Shown here: piece after piece, positions 36,129 to 49,475 of the stretch
How positions within the stretch are numbered: position 1 is the stretch's first letter
Layout: every line of letters starts with the position of its first letter
Assembly: GCF_900182545.1 (NCBI RefSeq)
Contig: NZ_FXTJ01000017.1
Location: forward strand, 16,584-80,583
Reading direction: 5' to 3'
DNA: 64,000 bases
From: Geodermatophilus aquaeductus
GTDB taxonomy: Bacteria > Actinomycetota > Actinomycetes > Mycobacteriales > Geodermatophilaceae
Position numbers and translations under genes: made by a program
Notes under the pieces: generated by a model
What the model was told of the DNA's origin: nothing
Seen by the model: only the letters and a program-made list of their open reading frames with translations
The model's database searches: none

Positions 36129-37033
36129 AGTGCGATGACCTCCTTGGCCAGGTCGCGGTAGGCGGCCGCACCCGAGGAGGTCGGGGCCCAGGTGGTGATG
36201 GGCTGGCCGGCGACGGTGGTCTCCGGGAAGCGCACCGTGCGCTGGATGACCGTCTGGAACACGGTGTCGCCGAAGGCCTCGACCACCCGGCTGAACACCT
36301 CCCGGCAGTGCACGGTCCGGGTGTCGTACATCGTCGCGAGGATCCCGGAGATCTCCAGCTCGGGGTTGAGCCGCTCCTTGACCTTGTCGATCGTGTCGAC
36401 CAGCAGCGCCACGCCGCGCAGCGAGAAGAACTCGCACTCCAGCGGGATCATCACGCCGTGCGCCGCGGTCAGGGCGTTGACCGTGAGCAGGCCCAGCGAG
36501 GGCTGGCAGTCGATGAGGATGTAGTCGTACTCGTCGCGCACGGAGTCCAGGGCGCGCAGCAGGGTCTGCTCGCGGGCGACCTCGCTGACCAGCTGCACCT
36601 CGGCGGCCGACAGGTCGATGTTGCTGGGCACCAGGTCCAGGCCTGGCACGTCGGTGGCCACGCGGACGTCGGCCAGCGTGGTCCGGTGCTCCATGAGGGC
36701 GTTGTAGACGGTGCGCTCGAGCTGCTGGGCGGGCACGCCCAGGCCGACCGACAGCGCGCCCTGCGGGTCGAGGTCGACCAGCAGCACGCGGCGGCCGTAC
36801 TCGACCAGCGCGGCACCCAGGTTGATGGTCGACGTCGTCTTGCCGACGCCGCCCTTCTGGTTGCACATCGCGATGACGCGCGCCGGGCCGTGCTCCGTCA
36901 CCGGCGGCGGCTCCGGCAGCTTGCGCTGCCGCGCGCGGGCCGGGTCCAGCCGTGAGGCGGCCGCACCCATCTCCCCGCCGTCGGCCGGGAGTGCGAGAGC
37001 CTGCCGGGCCGCCACGTCCCCTCGGATCGCCAT
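36125..37033 (-). CDS. ParA/Soj-family ATPase
   Basis: 302 residues from ATG 37033 with GGAGGAG nine bases upstream. The deviant Walker A NQKGGVGKTTSTINLGAALV with its signature Lys, LLVDLDPQGALSVGLGV and YDYILIDCQPSLGLLTVNAL are complete. It is the homologue of the ParA-like protein encoded next to scpA in mycobacteria, distinct from the oriC-linked ParA. It probably positions a cargo with the coupled RHH-like protein. Confidence 0.92.
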   Translation of the reverse strand: MAIRGDVAARQALALPADGGEMGAAASRLDPARARQRKLPEPPPVTEHGPARVIAMCNQKGGVGKTTSTINLGAALVEYGRRVLLVDLDPQGALSVGLGVPAQQLERTVYNALMEHRTTLADVRVATDVPGLDLVPSNIDLSAAEVQLVSEVAREQTLLRALDSVRDEYDYILIDCQPSLGLLTVNALTAAHGVMIPLECEFFSLRGVALLVDTIDKVKERLNPELEISGILATMYDTRTVHCREVFSRVVEAFGDTVFQTVIQRTVRFPETTVAGQPITTWAPTSSGAAAYRDLAKEVIAL

Positions 37034-37231
37034 GAGTCGCCACTCCTCCGTGCTCCCCGGCGGTGCCGGCCGCGGTCGGCCGGCCCGGTCCGCTCGGGTC
37101 CTGGGAAACGGTAAGGAGATCACCAGCCCCGATCCACGGGACACGCCGTCGATGGCGGATGTTGCCGTGGTGCTGTGGCTACTCGTCGGTATCCGTGGGC
37201 AGAAGCTGACAGAGCAAGTCCCGCTGCGTCG

Positions 37232-38197
37232 TCAGGACAGTGCCCGCGGGTGGCTGCTGGCGTACACCTCGCGCAGCTTGTCCACGGTCACGAGCGTGTA
37301 GACCTGGGTGGTCGTCACCGACGCGTGCCCGAGCAGCTCCTGCACCACGCGCACGTCGGCGCCGCCGTCGAGCAGGTGGGTGGCGAAGGAGTGCCGCAGC
37401 GTGTGCGGCGAGACGTGCTGCACCGACAGGCCCGCGCGCTCGGCCGCCGCCTGCAGGATCGCCCAGGCGCTCTGCCGCGACAGCGGCCCGCCGCGGGCGT
37501 TGAGGAACAACCGCCCGCCGCGCACGCCGCTGCGCCCCGCCGCCGCCAGCGCCGGCCGGGCGCGCACCAGGTAGTCCTCGACGGCGCGCAGCGCGAAGCT
37601 GCCCACCGGGACGATCCGCTCCTTGCCGCCCTTGCCGGCCAGCCGCACGACGGCCTGCCCGCGGTCGAGGTCGTCGACGGCGAGGCCGACGGCCTCGGAG
37701 ATGCGGGCGCCGGTGCCGTAGAGCACCTCGAGCAGCGCCCGGTCGCGCAGCCCGCGCGGGCCCTCGAGCGAGCCCGCGGCCTCGATGAGCGCGACGACGG
37801 ACTCGACCGGGATGGCCTTGGGCAGCCGCCGGGCCGGTGCGGGCGGGCGCACCTCGGCGGCGACGTCGCCGGGGACCAGGCCGTCGAGCAGCGCGAAGCG
37901 GTGCAGCCCGCGCACGGCGACCACGGCGCGCGCCGCCGACGTCGCCGACAGCGGCGGGTGCGCGTCGTCGCCCTGCCGGAGCGCGGCGAGGAAGCCGGAG
38001 ACGTCACTCTCGGCCACCTCACCGAGCCCGCGGACGCCGGCGGCGGCGAGGAACTGCGTGTACCGGCGCAGGTCGCGCCGGTAGGAGGCGATGGTGTTGG
38101 CGGCCAGGCCCCGCTCGACGGCGAGGTGGTCGAGGTAGCCGCCCACCACCCGCTCGACGTCGGGGCCGGCGGCGCTCGCGGGCAGCGTGGCGGTCAG
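37232..38197 (-). CDS. xerD: tyrosine recombinase XerD
   Basis: About 321 residues. The N-terminal SAM-like domain ([37 protein letters not shown]) and the catalytic domain with [20 protein letters not shown] (first Arg), [20 protein letters not shown] (His-x-x-Arg), [14 protein letters not shown] (His, Tyr) are complete. It resolves chromosome dimers at dif. No ATG or GTG lies at the expected N-terminus: CTG at 38197 overlaps the ald stop (CTGA) behind GGAGGGGG, while GTG 38149 would remove 16 residues. The start is therefore uncertain. Confidence 0.93.
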   Translation of the reverse strand: MTATLPASAAGPDVERVVGGYLDHLAVERGLAANTIASYRRDLRRYTQFLAAAGVRGLGEVAESDVSGFLAALRQGDDAHPPLSATSAARAVVAVRGLHRFALLDGLVPGDVAAEVRPPAPARRLPKAIPVESVVALIEAAGSLEGPRGLRDRALLEVLYGTGARISEAVGLAVDDLDRGQAVVRLAGKGGKERIVPVGSFALRAVEDYLVRARPALAAAGRSGVRGGRLFLNARGGPLSRQSAWAILQAAAERAGLSVQHVSPHTLRHSFATHLLDGGADVRVVQELLGHASVTTTQVYTLVTVDKLREVYASSHPRALS

Positions 38198-39318
38198 GGC
38201 AGGTCCCCCTCCAGCTTCTCCAGGCCGACGGCGGCCATCCCGTGCGCCTCGGCCACCTCCGGCAGCACGACCTGCCCGGCGACGACGTTGACGCCGTGCG
38301 CCAGGGCCGGGTCGGCGGCGACCGCGGCGCGCGTCCCCTTCTCGGCCAGGGCCATGACGTAGGGCAGCGTCACGTTGGTCAGCGCGTGCGTGGAGGTGTT
38401 CGGGACCGCGCCGGGCATGTTCGCCACGCAGTAGAACACCGACTGGTGCACGCGGAAGGTCGGCTCGTCGTGTGTCGTGGGCCGGCTGTCCTCGAAGCAC
38501 CCGCCCTGGTCGACGGCGATGTCGACGAGCACCGAGCCGGGCTTCATCCGCGACACCAGCTCGTTGCTCACCAGCGTGGGCGCCTTGGCGCCGGGCACGA
38601 GCACCGCGCCGATGACCAGGTCGGCGTCGAGGACGGCCCGCTCGACCTCGTAGGCGTTGGACGCCACGGTCTGCAGGTGCCCGCGGTAGATGTTGTCGGC
38701 GGCGCGCAGCTTGTCGACGTCGCGGTCGAGGACGACGACCTCGGCCTGCATGCCCAGGGCGATCGTGGCCGCGTTCATCCCCGACACCCCGGCGCCGATG
38801 ACGACGACCTTGGCCGCGTAGACGCCCGACACCCCGCCGAGCAGCACGCCGCGGCCGCCGTGGGCGCGCTCGAGGCTGTGCGCCCCGACCTGCGGCGCCA
38901 TCCGCCCGGCCACCTCGCTCATCGGGGCCAGCAGCGGCAGCGCGCCGGTCGCGGTCTGCACGGTCTCGTAGGCGATCGCGGTGGTGCCGGAGGCGACGAG
39001 CGCCTCGGTGCAGGCCCGCGAGGCGGCCAGGTGCAGGTAGGTGAACAGGGTCTGCCCGGCGCGCAGCCGGCCGTACTCCTCCTCGACCGGCTCCTTGACC
39101 TTGAGCAGCAGGTCGGCGTCGGCCCAGACGTCGTCGGCGGACCCGACGATCCGGGCGCCGGCGGCGGTGAAGTCGGCGTCGGGGATCGAGCTGCCCTCCC
39201 CCGCGCCCCGCTCGACCAGCACCGTGTGCCCCGCCCGGGTCAGCTCCGTGACCCCGGCCGGGGTCAGCGCCACCCGGTACTCCCTGTTCTTGACCTCGCG
39301 GGGCACACCGACCTGCAT
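38194..39318 (-). CDS. ald: alanine dehydrogenase
   Basis: 374 residues from ATG 39318, with AGGAG six or so bases upstream. [40 protein letters not shown], the Rossmann site [20 protein letters not shown] and [19 protein letters not shown] are diagnostic. It interconverts L-alanine and pyruvate with NAD. Its last codon overlaps the start proposed for xerD, so the two are coupled. Confidence 0.95.
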   Translation of the reverse strand: MQVGVPREVKNREYRVALTPAGVTELTRAGHTVLVERGAGEGSSIPDADFTAAGARIVGSADDVWADADLLLKVKEPVEEEYGRLRAGQTLFTYLHLAASRACTEALVASGTTAIAYETVQTATGALPLLAPMSEVAGRMAPQVGAHSLERAHGGRGVLLGGVSGVYAAKVVVIGAGVSGMNAATIALGMQAEVVVLDRDVDKLRAADNIYRGHLQTVASNAYEVERAVLDADLVIGAVLVPGAKAPTLVSNELVSRMKPGSVLVDIAVDQGGCFEDSRPTTHDEPTFRVHQSVFYCVANMPGAVPNTSTHALTNVTLPYVMALAEKGTRAAVAADPALAHGVNVVAGQVVLPEVAEAHGMAAVGLEKLEGDLP

Positions 39319-39484
39319 GACCACTCCTGATCCCGGCCGGGCCGAGGTCGTCGGTCCGCGCCTGTTCTCGTCGCTCCCGGGTGAGGGAGCCCACACCCGG
39401 CGACCCTAACGACCGCCCGCGCTGCCGCGACCGGGCGCAGCGCCGACGATGGCCGGGTCGTCCCCCAGGAGGAGGAACCCCGCG

Positions 39485-40138
39485 ATGCGCCTGTACGCCA
39501 GCCGCCCCGACCGCCGCCTCGGCCAGGTGCTGGCCGACGTCGGCCTGCTGGCGTGGATCGTGCTGTGGGTAGTCGTGGCGCGGGTCGTGCACGGCGCGGT
39601 GCTCGTGCTGGCCGAGCCGGGGCAGGCGGTGGAGGACCTCGGCTCGTCGGTGGCCGACAGCATGGGCTCGGCGGCGTCGGCGGCCGAGGACGTGCCGGTG
39701 GTCGGCGACGAGCTGTCCGCGCCGTTCGACGCGCTGGGGAACGCCGCGGGGTCGGTGAGCGGCGCCGGCCAGGCCGCGCAGGACGCCGTCGGCACGCTGG
39801 CGACGGTGCTCGCCGTCGTCCTGGTCGTGCTGCCGGTGGGCTGGCTGCTCGCCCGCTGGCTGCCCTGGCGGGTGGGGTGGGTGCGCGAGGCGAGCGCGGC
39901 GGCCCGGCTGGCCGGGCGCGCCGAGCCGGACCTCGAGCTGCTGGCCGCGCGGGCCGTCGCCACCGCCCCGCTGTCCCGGCTCGCCGCACTGCCGCCCGGG
40001 ACCGGCGCGGCCTGGCGGGCCGGGGACCCCGCGGCGGTCCGGGCGCTGGCCGCACTGGAGGCCGGCCGGCTCGGCCTGCGGCTGCCCGCGCCCGACGCCG
40101 CGGGCTCCGGAGCCAGCGCGCCGCCGCGCTCGGGTTGA
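39485..40138 (+). CDS. two-span membrane protein of unknown function
   Basis: 217 residues from ATG 39485, with GGAGGAGGA upstream. One span lies near the N-terminus ([20 protein letters not shown]) and another at about 100-120 ([20 protein letters not shown]). Between them is an extracytoplasmic Ala/Ser-rich segment, and after them a cytoplasmic helical domain. No family recognised. It is divergent from ald. Confidence 0.75.
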   Translation: MRLYASRPDRRLGQVLADVGLLAWIVLWVVVARVVHGAVLVLAEPGQAVEDLGSSVADSMGSAASAAEDVPVVGDELSAPFDALGNAAGSVSGAGQAAQDAVGTLATVLAVVLVVLPVGWLLARWLPWRVGWVREASAAARLAGRAEPDLELLAARAVATAPLSRLAALPPGTGAAWRAGDPAAVRALAALEAGRLGLRLPAPDAAGSGASAPPRSG

Positions 40139-40185
40139 GTCCGACCTCGCCGGTGCCGATGCCCTCCCTGATCCGGGAGGTGGGC

Positions 40186-40878
40186 GTGGGACGGACGGGA
40201 CGCACGCGGTCGCGCCGGCGGGGCCGTCGCGGTCCGTCGGCCGGCGGGGTCGCCACGCGGGTGGCCGCGGTGGCGGCGGTCGGGCTGGTGGCGCTGTCGG
40301 CGCCGGCCACGGACCTCGCCGCGCAGGTGACCGCCTCCTGGGCGCCGTTCCGCAACGCCGGCACCGCCGACGGGCCCGAGCCCGCCCGCGTCGTCGACGC
40401 CCCGCAGCCGGTCACCGCCGTCCCCGACCCGATCATCGACACGCCGGTCCTCGCGCTGCCCGTGCCGCGGCGGCTGCAGGTCGAGGTGCCGACGCCGCTG
40501 GTCCCCCACGGCGTCCCGCTGGAGACCACACCGCCCCCGGCGCAGTGCGGCGGGTACGGCAGCCTCCGGCAGGTCCCGCCGGGGGTCGTGCCCGGACCCG
40601 GCTCGGCGACGGTGAGCTGGCAGGCCGACGGCCGCGACGTCGTCCAGGGCTACCGGGTGAGCGCGGTGAGCCAGCAGCTGGTGACCGGCGCGCAGCCGGC
40701 GCCGCCGCAGGTGACCGTCGGCCAGCGCGCGGACTGCGGTGAGGTGACCGCCACCGTCGGCGGGCTCACCAGCGGCGTCGCCTACGTCTTCTGGCTCGAG
40801 GAGATGGTCCTCGACGCCGACACCGGGGTGACCGAGTACGAGCAGGTCGGCTGGTCCCCCGCCGTCGTCATCGCCTGA
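40186..40878 (+). CDS. exported protein with a fibronectin type III-like domain
   Basis: 230 residues from GTG 40186, with GGGAGG five bases upstream; ATG 40159 is in frame further up. An Arg-rich start and a hydrophobic segment ([20 protein letters not shown]) form a signal or anchor. A Pro-rich spacer leads to a beta-sandwich-like domain ([40 protein letters not shown]) typical of fibronectin type III. It probably sits at the cell surface. Confidence 0.7.
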   Translation: MGRTGRTRSRRRGRRGPSAGGVATRVAAVAAVGLVALSAPATDLAAQVTASWAPFRNAGTADGPEPARVVDAPQPVTAVPDPIIDTPVLALPVPRRLQVEVPTPLVPHGVPLETTPPPAQCGGYGSLRQVPPGVVPGPGSATVSWQADGRDVVQGYRVSAVSQQLVTGAQPAPPQVTVGQRADCGEVTATVGGLTSGVAYVFWLEEMVLDADTGVTEYEQVGWSPAVVIA

Positions 40879-40890
40879 CCCGCGGGCTCC

Positions 40891-40955
40891 GTCGAGATCA
40901 CGCGATCTCGCACCCGACACGCCGGTGAACGCGTCGAGATCACGGGATCTCGCTC
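40891..40955. repeat. two copies of a palindromic CGAGATCACG-GATCTCG repeat
   Basis: The sequence GTCGAGATCACG(C/G)GATCTCG occurs at about 40891 and 40937, 46 bases apart. Each copy is itself an inverted repeat (CGAGATC/GATCTCG around four bases). They lie in the gap downstream of the fibronectin-like gene and may be REP-type elements or regulatory hairpins. Confidence 0.65.
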
Positions 40956-41031
40956 GCAGGTGCCCCGACCGCGAGCCCCGGGGTCGACCTCCGGAACCGT
41001 CCTGCGCGCAACGACGACGATGTCGCCGGAT

Positions 41032-41078
41032 GTCGACCTGGTGCCGCCTCCGAGCCGTCGAGACGACGCCAGGTCGAC
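41032..41078. repeat. GTCGACCTGG inverted repeat
   Basis: A perfect 10-base inverted repeat, GTCGACCTGG (41032-41041) and CCAGGTCGAC (41069-41078), with a 27-base loop. It lies between convergent genes and could serve as a terminator or be part of the same repeat cluster as the element at 40891. Confidence 0.55.
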
Positions 41079-41159
41079 AACGGGCGGTCGTCGGGACGCC
41101 GACCGGACAGCGACCGCAGTCGGCACCGGGGCCCGCCCTCGTCGACGCCGACGGCGGTG

Positions 41160-41759
41160 TCAGGTGGCGTCGACGGGGCGCAGCCTCGTGCCGGCCGCGC
41201 GGTGCTGGGCGGCGGCGAGCAGGCCGATGACGGCGGCGGAGTTGCGGATCCCGCCGTCGAAGACCCGCTGCACCGCCTGGTCCAGCGGCACGAGCTCGAC
41301 GGTCATGTCGAGCTCCTCGTGCTCGACGGTGAACCCCTCGGGCCGGTCGACGTCGGACAGGCCCTCGGCCAGGTAGACCAGCACCAGCTCGTCGCAGAAG
41401 CCGGGCGTGCTGAACGTGGTGGTGAGCAGCGACCACCGCTCGGCGGCCATGCGCACCTCCTCGGCCAGCTCCCGCTTCGCCGTCTCCAGCGGCGGCTCGT
41501 TCTCGGCGTCGCGCAGGCCGGCCGGCAGCTCCCACAGGTAGCCGCCGACCGGGTGCCGGTACTGCCGCAGCAGCACGGCCTCGCCCGCGTCGGTGAGCGC
41601 CACGACGGCGACCGCGCCGGGGTGGCGGACCACCTCTCGCACGCTGTCGCCGCCTCCGGGCATCGCCACGGTGTCCTTGACCAGCGTGATGACCCGGCCG
41701 TCGTAGACCGTCTCGGTGCCGAGGACGCGGTAGTCGCCGTCGGCGGCCGGCTCGGTCAC
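41160..41759 (-). CDS. NUDIX hydrolase, ADP-ribose pyrophosphatase-like
   Basis: 199 residues from GTG 41759, one base after the pyrG stop region. VALTDAGEAVLLRQYRHPVG, GGYLWELPAGLRDAENEPPL and AKRELAEEVRMAAERW mark the Nudix fold of the ADP-ribose type. The Nudix box normally ends EE-x-G-aliphatic; here it reads EEVRM, with Arg in place of Gly. It matches the gene that follows pyrG in mycobacteria. Confidence 0.9.
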   Translation of the reverse strand: MTEPAADGDYRVLGTETVYDGRVITLVKDTVAMPGGGDSVREVVRHPGAVAVVALTDAGEAVLLRQYRHPVGGYLWELPAGLRDAENEPPLETAKRELAEEVRMAAERWSLLTTTFSTPGFCDELVLVYLAEGLSDVDRPEGFTVEHEELDMTVELVPLDQAVQRVFDGGIRNSAAVIGLLAAAQHRAAGTRLRPVDAT

Positions 41760-41760
41760 C

Positions 41761-45888
<4,128 letters not shown>

Positions 45889-45892
<4 letters not shown>

Positions 45893-47010
45893 CGCGGTGG
45901 CCCCAGCAGCTCGCGGTAGACGGCGGCCAGCGTGCGGGCGGTGGCGGCCTCGTCGGGCCAGCCCGCCGCCTGCTCCCGCCCCGCCTTCCCCAGCGCCGCG
46001 GCGCGCGCGGGGTCGGCCAGCAGGTCCCGGACGGCGCCGGCCAGCGCGTCGGCGTCGCCGGGCGGCACCAGCAGCGCGCCGTCGCCGAGCAGCTCCGGCA
46101 GCCCGCCGGTGCGCGTGGCCACCAGCGGCGTGCCGGCCCGCAGCGCCTCCTGGGCGGTGAGCGAACGGGCTTCCCATCGGGAGGGGAGCACGACGAGGTC
46201 GGCGGCGGCGAGCAGGTCGGCGACGTCGTCGCGGCGGCCGAGCAGGCGCACCGGCAGCCGCTGCACGGCGATCCGCGCGGCGAGCTCGGCCTCCAGCGGC
46301 CCGTCCCCGGCGACGGCGACCAGCGGCGGTGCCGGATCGGCGGCCCACGCGGCGGCGGCGTCGAGCAGGACGTCGTAGCCCTTCTGCGGGTGCAGCCGGC
46401 CGACGGCGAGCACCAGCGGGCGCCCGTCGGCGAGCCCGAGGCCGGCGCGCACCTCCTCGCGGGACCGCCGCGCCGGCGGCAGCGCGGGCGCCGACACCGG
46501 CGCCACCCGCACGTCGCGGGCGCCGAGGCGGCGGGCGTTGGCGGCGAGGTCGCCGGAGGCGGCCAGCACGACGTCGGCGGCGCGGACGGTGGCGCGCTCG
46601 GCGGCGGCCAGCACCCGGCCCAGCGGCCCGCCGCGCTCGGGCAGCGCGTTGTGCAGGGTGACCACGAGCGGGCGACGGACACCGCCGCGCACCGCGGCGG
46701 CCGCGACGAGGCCGGCCCGCAGTCCGTGGGCGTGGACGAGGTCGGCGCCGGCCGCGGCGCGGCGCAGGGCGAGGACCGCCCGGGTGTCGGCGACCGGGTC
46801 GAGCCCGGCGGAGATCTCCACGGGCGAGAACGCGGCGACCGTCGAGAAGCCGAACAGCGCGTCGGTGGCCGCGGGCCCGCACACGGTGACCTCCGCGCCG
46901 GCGTCGGCGAGCGCGGGCAGCACCGAGCGCAGGTGCGTGCCGACGCCGCCGGTGCTGGTGGCCAGCACCTCGGCGACCCGGCGGCCGTCGAGCGGTCGTG
47001 GGTCAGCCAC
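45889..47010 (-). CDS. family 4 glycosyltransferase
   Basis: 373 residues. GT-B fold: EVLATSTGGVGTHLRSVLPA at the acceptor-site loop, LVHAHGLRAGLVAAAAVRGG, VLAVGRLHPQKGYDVLLDAA, and the nucleotide-sugar site LPSRWEARSLTAQEALRAGT with TGGLPELLGDGALLVPPGD. A retaining glycosyltransferase acting at the inner membrane face. GTG 47010 lies inside the end of the flippase gene and GGAGG is upstream. Confidence 0.93.
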
Positions 47011-48646
47011 CGTGCACCTCCGTCCCGCCGGGCGTCCGCAGCGCGCGCACCGCCGCGAGCAGGGGCCGGCGCGCCGTCCCCATCATGACCGCCGCCGCCA
47101 CCACGGTCACCGCCGCCGCCACGAGCAGCCCGGCTCCCACGGCGCCGGCCAGGGAGGTCCCGGGCACCGGGTCGGCACCGAGCGCCCGGGCCAGCGCCAG
47201 GCCCGCGGCCGCGCCCGCGCCGCCGGCGAGCAGCGCGGGCAGCCCGCAGCGGGCCAGCCCGGACAGGCCGCCGGGCCCGGCGCTCCGCGCGGTCGCGACC
47301 AGCAGGCCGACCCCGGCGGCGGTGACGCCGATGCTGTGCCCGGCGGCCAGCGCCAGCGCCCGGTCGGCGTCGGGCAGGGCGGCGGAGAGGACGACGTCGG
47401 CGGCCACGGCCAGCAGCCAGCCGCCGAGGACGCAGGCGGTGGGCGCGCGCCACAGCCCGCGGGCGTACAGCGCCCGGGTGAGCACCGCGACCAGCCCGTA
47501 GCCGACGAGGCCGGGGGCGAAGGCGACGACGGCGTCGCGCAGCGCGGCCACCCGGTCGGGGGCGCCGTCGAGGAGGAACACCCGCGCCATCGGGCCGGAG
47601 ACGGCGGCCAGCACCGCGGCGGCGACCGCGCTGGCCACCACCACGAGGGCGGTCACCGGGCCCAGCGCGCGGCGGTAGCCGGGCAGGTCCCCGGCGGCGG
47701 CGCGCTCGGCCATCAGCGGATAGGCCGACGTCGCCAGCGGCACCGCGACCGCCGCCCAGGGCACGAGGAAGAGCGTGAGCGCGGCGGTGTAGGCGACCTG
47801 GGTGCCGTCGGGGCCGGCGCCGGCCAGCCGGATCGCGACCGCGGCCACCAGTTGCTGCCCGGCGAGGGTGAGCACGCCCGCGACGGCGAGCCGGCGCACC
47901 TGCGGCGCGGCGCCCACGGGGAAGCGCAGCGAGGGCCGCAGCCCCAGGCGCAGCCGCCGCACCGGCACGAGGACGGCGAGGGCGAGCGCCACCACGCCGA
48001 GCGTCGTCCCGACGCCGAGGACCAGCTCGGCCCCCGTCGTCAGGTCCCCGACCTCCCGGGCACCGCCGAGCCAGGCGAAGGCGGCGTAGGCCGCCGCGAC
48101 CACGACGCTGGACAGCAGCGGCGCCAGGGCCGGCCAGGCGAAGCGGCGGTGCGCCTGCAGCACGCCCGTGGCGACGACGGCCAGGCCGTAGAGCACGACC
48201 TGCGGGGCGAACACGAGCAGGAAGCGGGCGGCCAGGTCGACCTCGGCCGCGGTGCCGCCGCCCAGGAGCAGCTCGGCGATCGGGTACGCCAGGAGCGCGA
48301 GCAGCGCGGCGAGCGGCAGGAGGACCAGCAGCGTCCACCCCAGCAGCGCCGAGGCGGTGCGGCGGACCTGCTCGCGGTCGCCGACGGCGATGCCCCCCGC
48401 CAGCATCGGCACCACGAGGGAGGCCAGCGCCCCGCCGGCGACCACCTCGAAGACGATGTTCGGGACGGTGTTGGCCGCGGTGTAGGTGTCGCCGGTGCTG
48501 TCGGCGCCGACGGCGTTGGTGAACACCAGCGTGCGTCCGAAACCGGCGAGCCGGGCCAGCACGGTGAGGACCGCGATCAGCGCCGCGGCGCCGGCGACGC
48601 CCTGCGCCACCCGCCGCCCCGACACCGCGGGCCCCGCCGAGGTCAC
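47003..48646 (-). CDS. MurJ/MviN-like lipid flippase
   Basis: 547 residues with about 14 membrane segments. VLARLAGFGRTLVFTNAVGA, DTYTAANTVPNIVFEVVAGG and ALASLVVPMLAGGIAVGDRE correspond to the first segments of MurJ (FGFIRDILLA, AF-x-VA-x-x-IPN-x-LR). These export lipid-linked sugar precursors. The setting next to an MraY-like enzyme and a glycosyltransferase suggests that it flips their product; it is probably not the main MurJ, which in actinobacteria is encoded near the replication-origin region with trxB. Confidence 0.85.
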   Translation of the reverse strand: MTSAGPAVSGRRVAQGVAGAAALIAVLTVLARLAGFGRTLVFTNAVGADSTGDTYTAANTVPNIVFEVVAGGALASLVVPMLAGGIAVGDREQVRRTASALLGWTLLVLLPLAALLALLAYPIAELLLGGGTAAEVDLAARFLLVFAPQVVLYGLAVVATGVLQAHRRFAWPALAPLLSSVVVAAAYAAFAWLGGAREVGDLTTGAELVLGVGTTLGVVALALAVLVPVRRLRLGLRPSLRFPVGAAPQVRRLAVAGVLTLAGQQLVAAVAIRLAGAGPDGTQVAYTAALTLFLVPWAAVAVPLATSAYPLMAERAAAGDLPGYRRALGPVTALVVVASAVAAAVLAAVSGPMARVFLLDGAPDRVAALRDAVVAFAPGLVGYGLVAVLTRALYARGLWRAPTACVLGGWLLAVAADVVLSAALPDADRALALAAGHSIGVTAAGVGLLVATARSAGPGGLSGLARCGLPALLAGGAGAAAGLALARALGADPVPGTSLAGAVGAGLLVAAAVTVVAAAVMMGTARRPLLAAVRALRTPGGTEVHGG

Positions 48647-48653
48647 GACGGGC

Positions 48654-49475
48654 TCACGCCGGGCGGCGGCCGAGCCGGTCGAGCTCGCGCAGGCCCGGCG
48701 TGGCCTCGATGACCCGGGTGAAGCTGACCCGCTCGCTGGCGAGGGTGAGCGCGGTGACGGCGGCCAGCAGTCCCGCGCGCGCCGGGCGCGAGGTGACGGC
48801 GGCCAGCCGCAGGCCGAGGAGCGCGCCGAGGGAGTTGGCGCCGGCGTCCCCGAGCATCACCCGCTCGCCGAGGTCGGCGGGCAGCACGGCCAGCGCCGCG
48901 CCGAGCGGCCCGGCGACCAGGCCGCCCGCGGGCCCGCCCAGGGTGGCCGCGGCGGCGATGACGCCCGCCTTCGCCGCGCGGCCGGGGCGCAGGTCGAGCA
49001 GGTTGACCAGGTTGGCGGTGCCGGCGACCAGGCCGGTGGTGAGGACGGCGTCGACCAGGGTGCGGTCCCGGCGCGTGAGCAGAGCGGCGACCGCGGCCGC
49101 CGCACCGATGCCGGCGACCTTCACCGCGCCGGCCGACACGCGCCCGGCCCGCAGCGCCGCGAGGTGCCCGGCCAGGCCCTTGTCGCGCGCCTGCTCCGGG
49201 CGGGCGCCGGCGAGGTCGTCGTAGCCGCCGACCAGCCCGGACACCGCACCGGCCACCGCGGCCGCGCCGCGCGTGCCGGCGGGGGCGCCGAGGACGGCCC
49301 CGGCGGTGGCGGCCGCGGCCAGCGCGGGTCCGCCGAGCAGGGTCACCGGGCGGCCGGCGTAGTTGGTGCGCCGCCACGGCGCCCCCGTGGGGCGGGCGTC
49401 GAGCACCGCCGCGGCGGCCAGGCCGGCGCGCGCGGCGGCGGCACCGGCGAGGACGAGGAGCGGGCGGGCGGTCAC
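48654..49475 (-). CDS. MraY/WecA-like phosphoglycosyl transferase homologue
   Basis: 273 residues, many hydrophobic segments. It has the family motifs in order: GLVGGYDDLAG (the D-D motif), ANLVNLLDLRPGRA (the N-x-x-N-x-x-D motif) and RVMLGDAGANSLGALLG (the M-G-D-x-G-S motif). It is shorter than MraY (about 360) and probably lacks some membrane spans, so activity is uncertain. The family attaches a phospho-sugar to a polyprenyl phosphate. GTG 49475 overlaps the steB stop (GTGA). Confidence 0.8.
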   Translation of the reverse strand: MTARPLLVLAGAAAARAGLAAAAVLDARPTGAPWRRTNYAGRPVTLLGGPALAAAATAGAVLGAPAGTRGAAAVAGAVSGLVGGYDDLAGARPEQARDKGLAGHLAALRAGRVSAGAVKVAGIGAAAAVAALLTRRDRTLVDAVLTTGLVAGTANLVNLLDLRPGRAAKAGVIAAAATLGGPAGGLVAGPLGAALAVLPADLGERVMLGDAGANSLGALLGLRLAAVTSRPARAGLLAAVTALTLASERVSFTRVIEATPGLRELDRLGRRPA

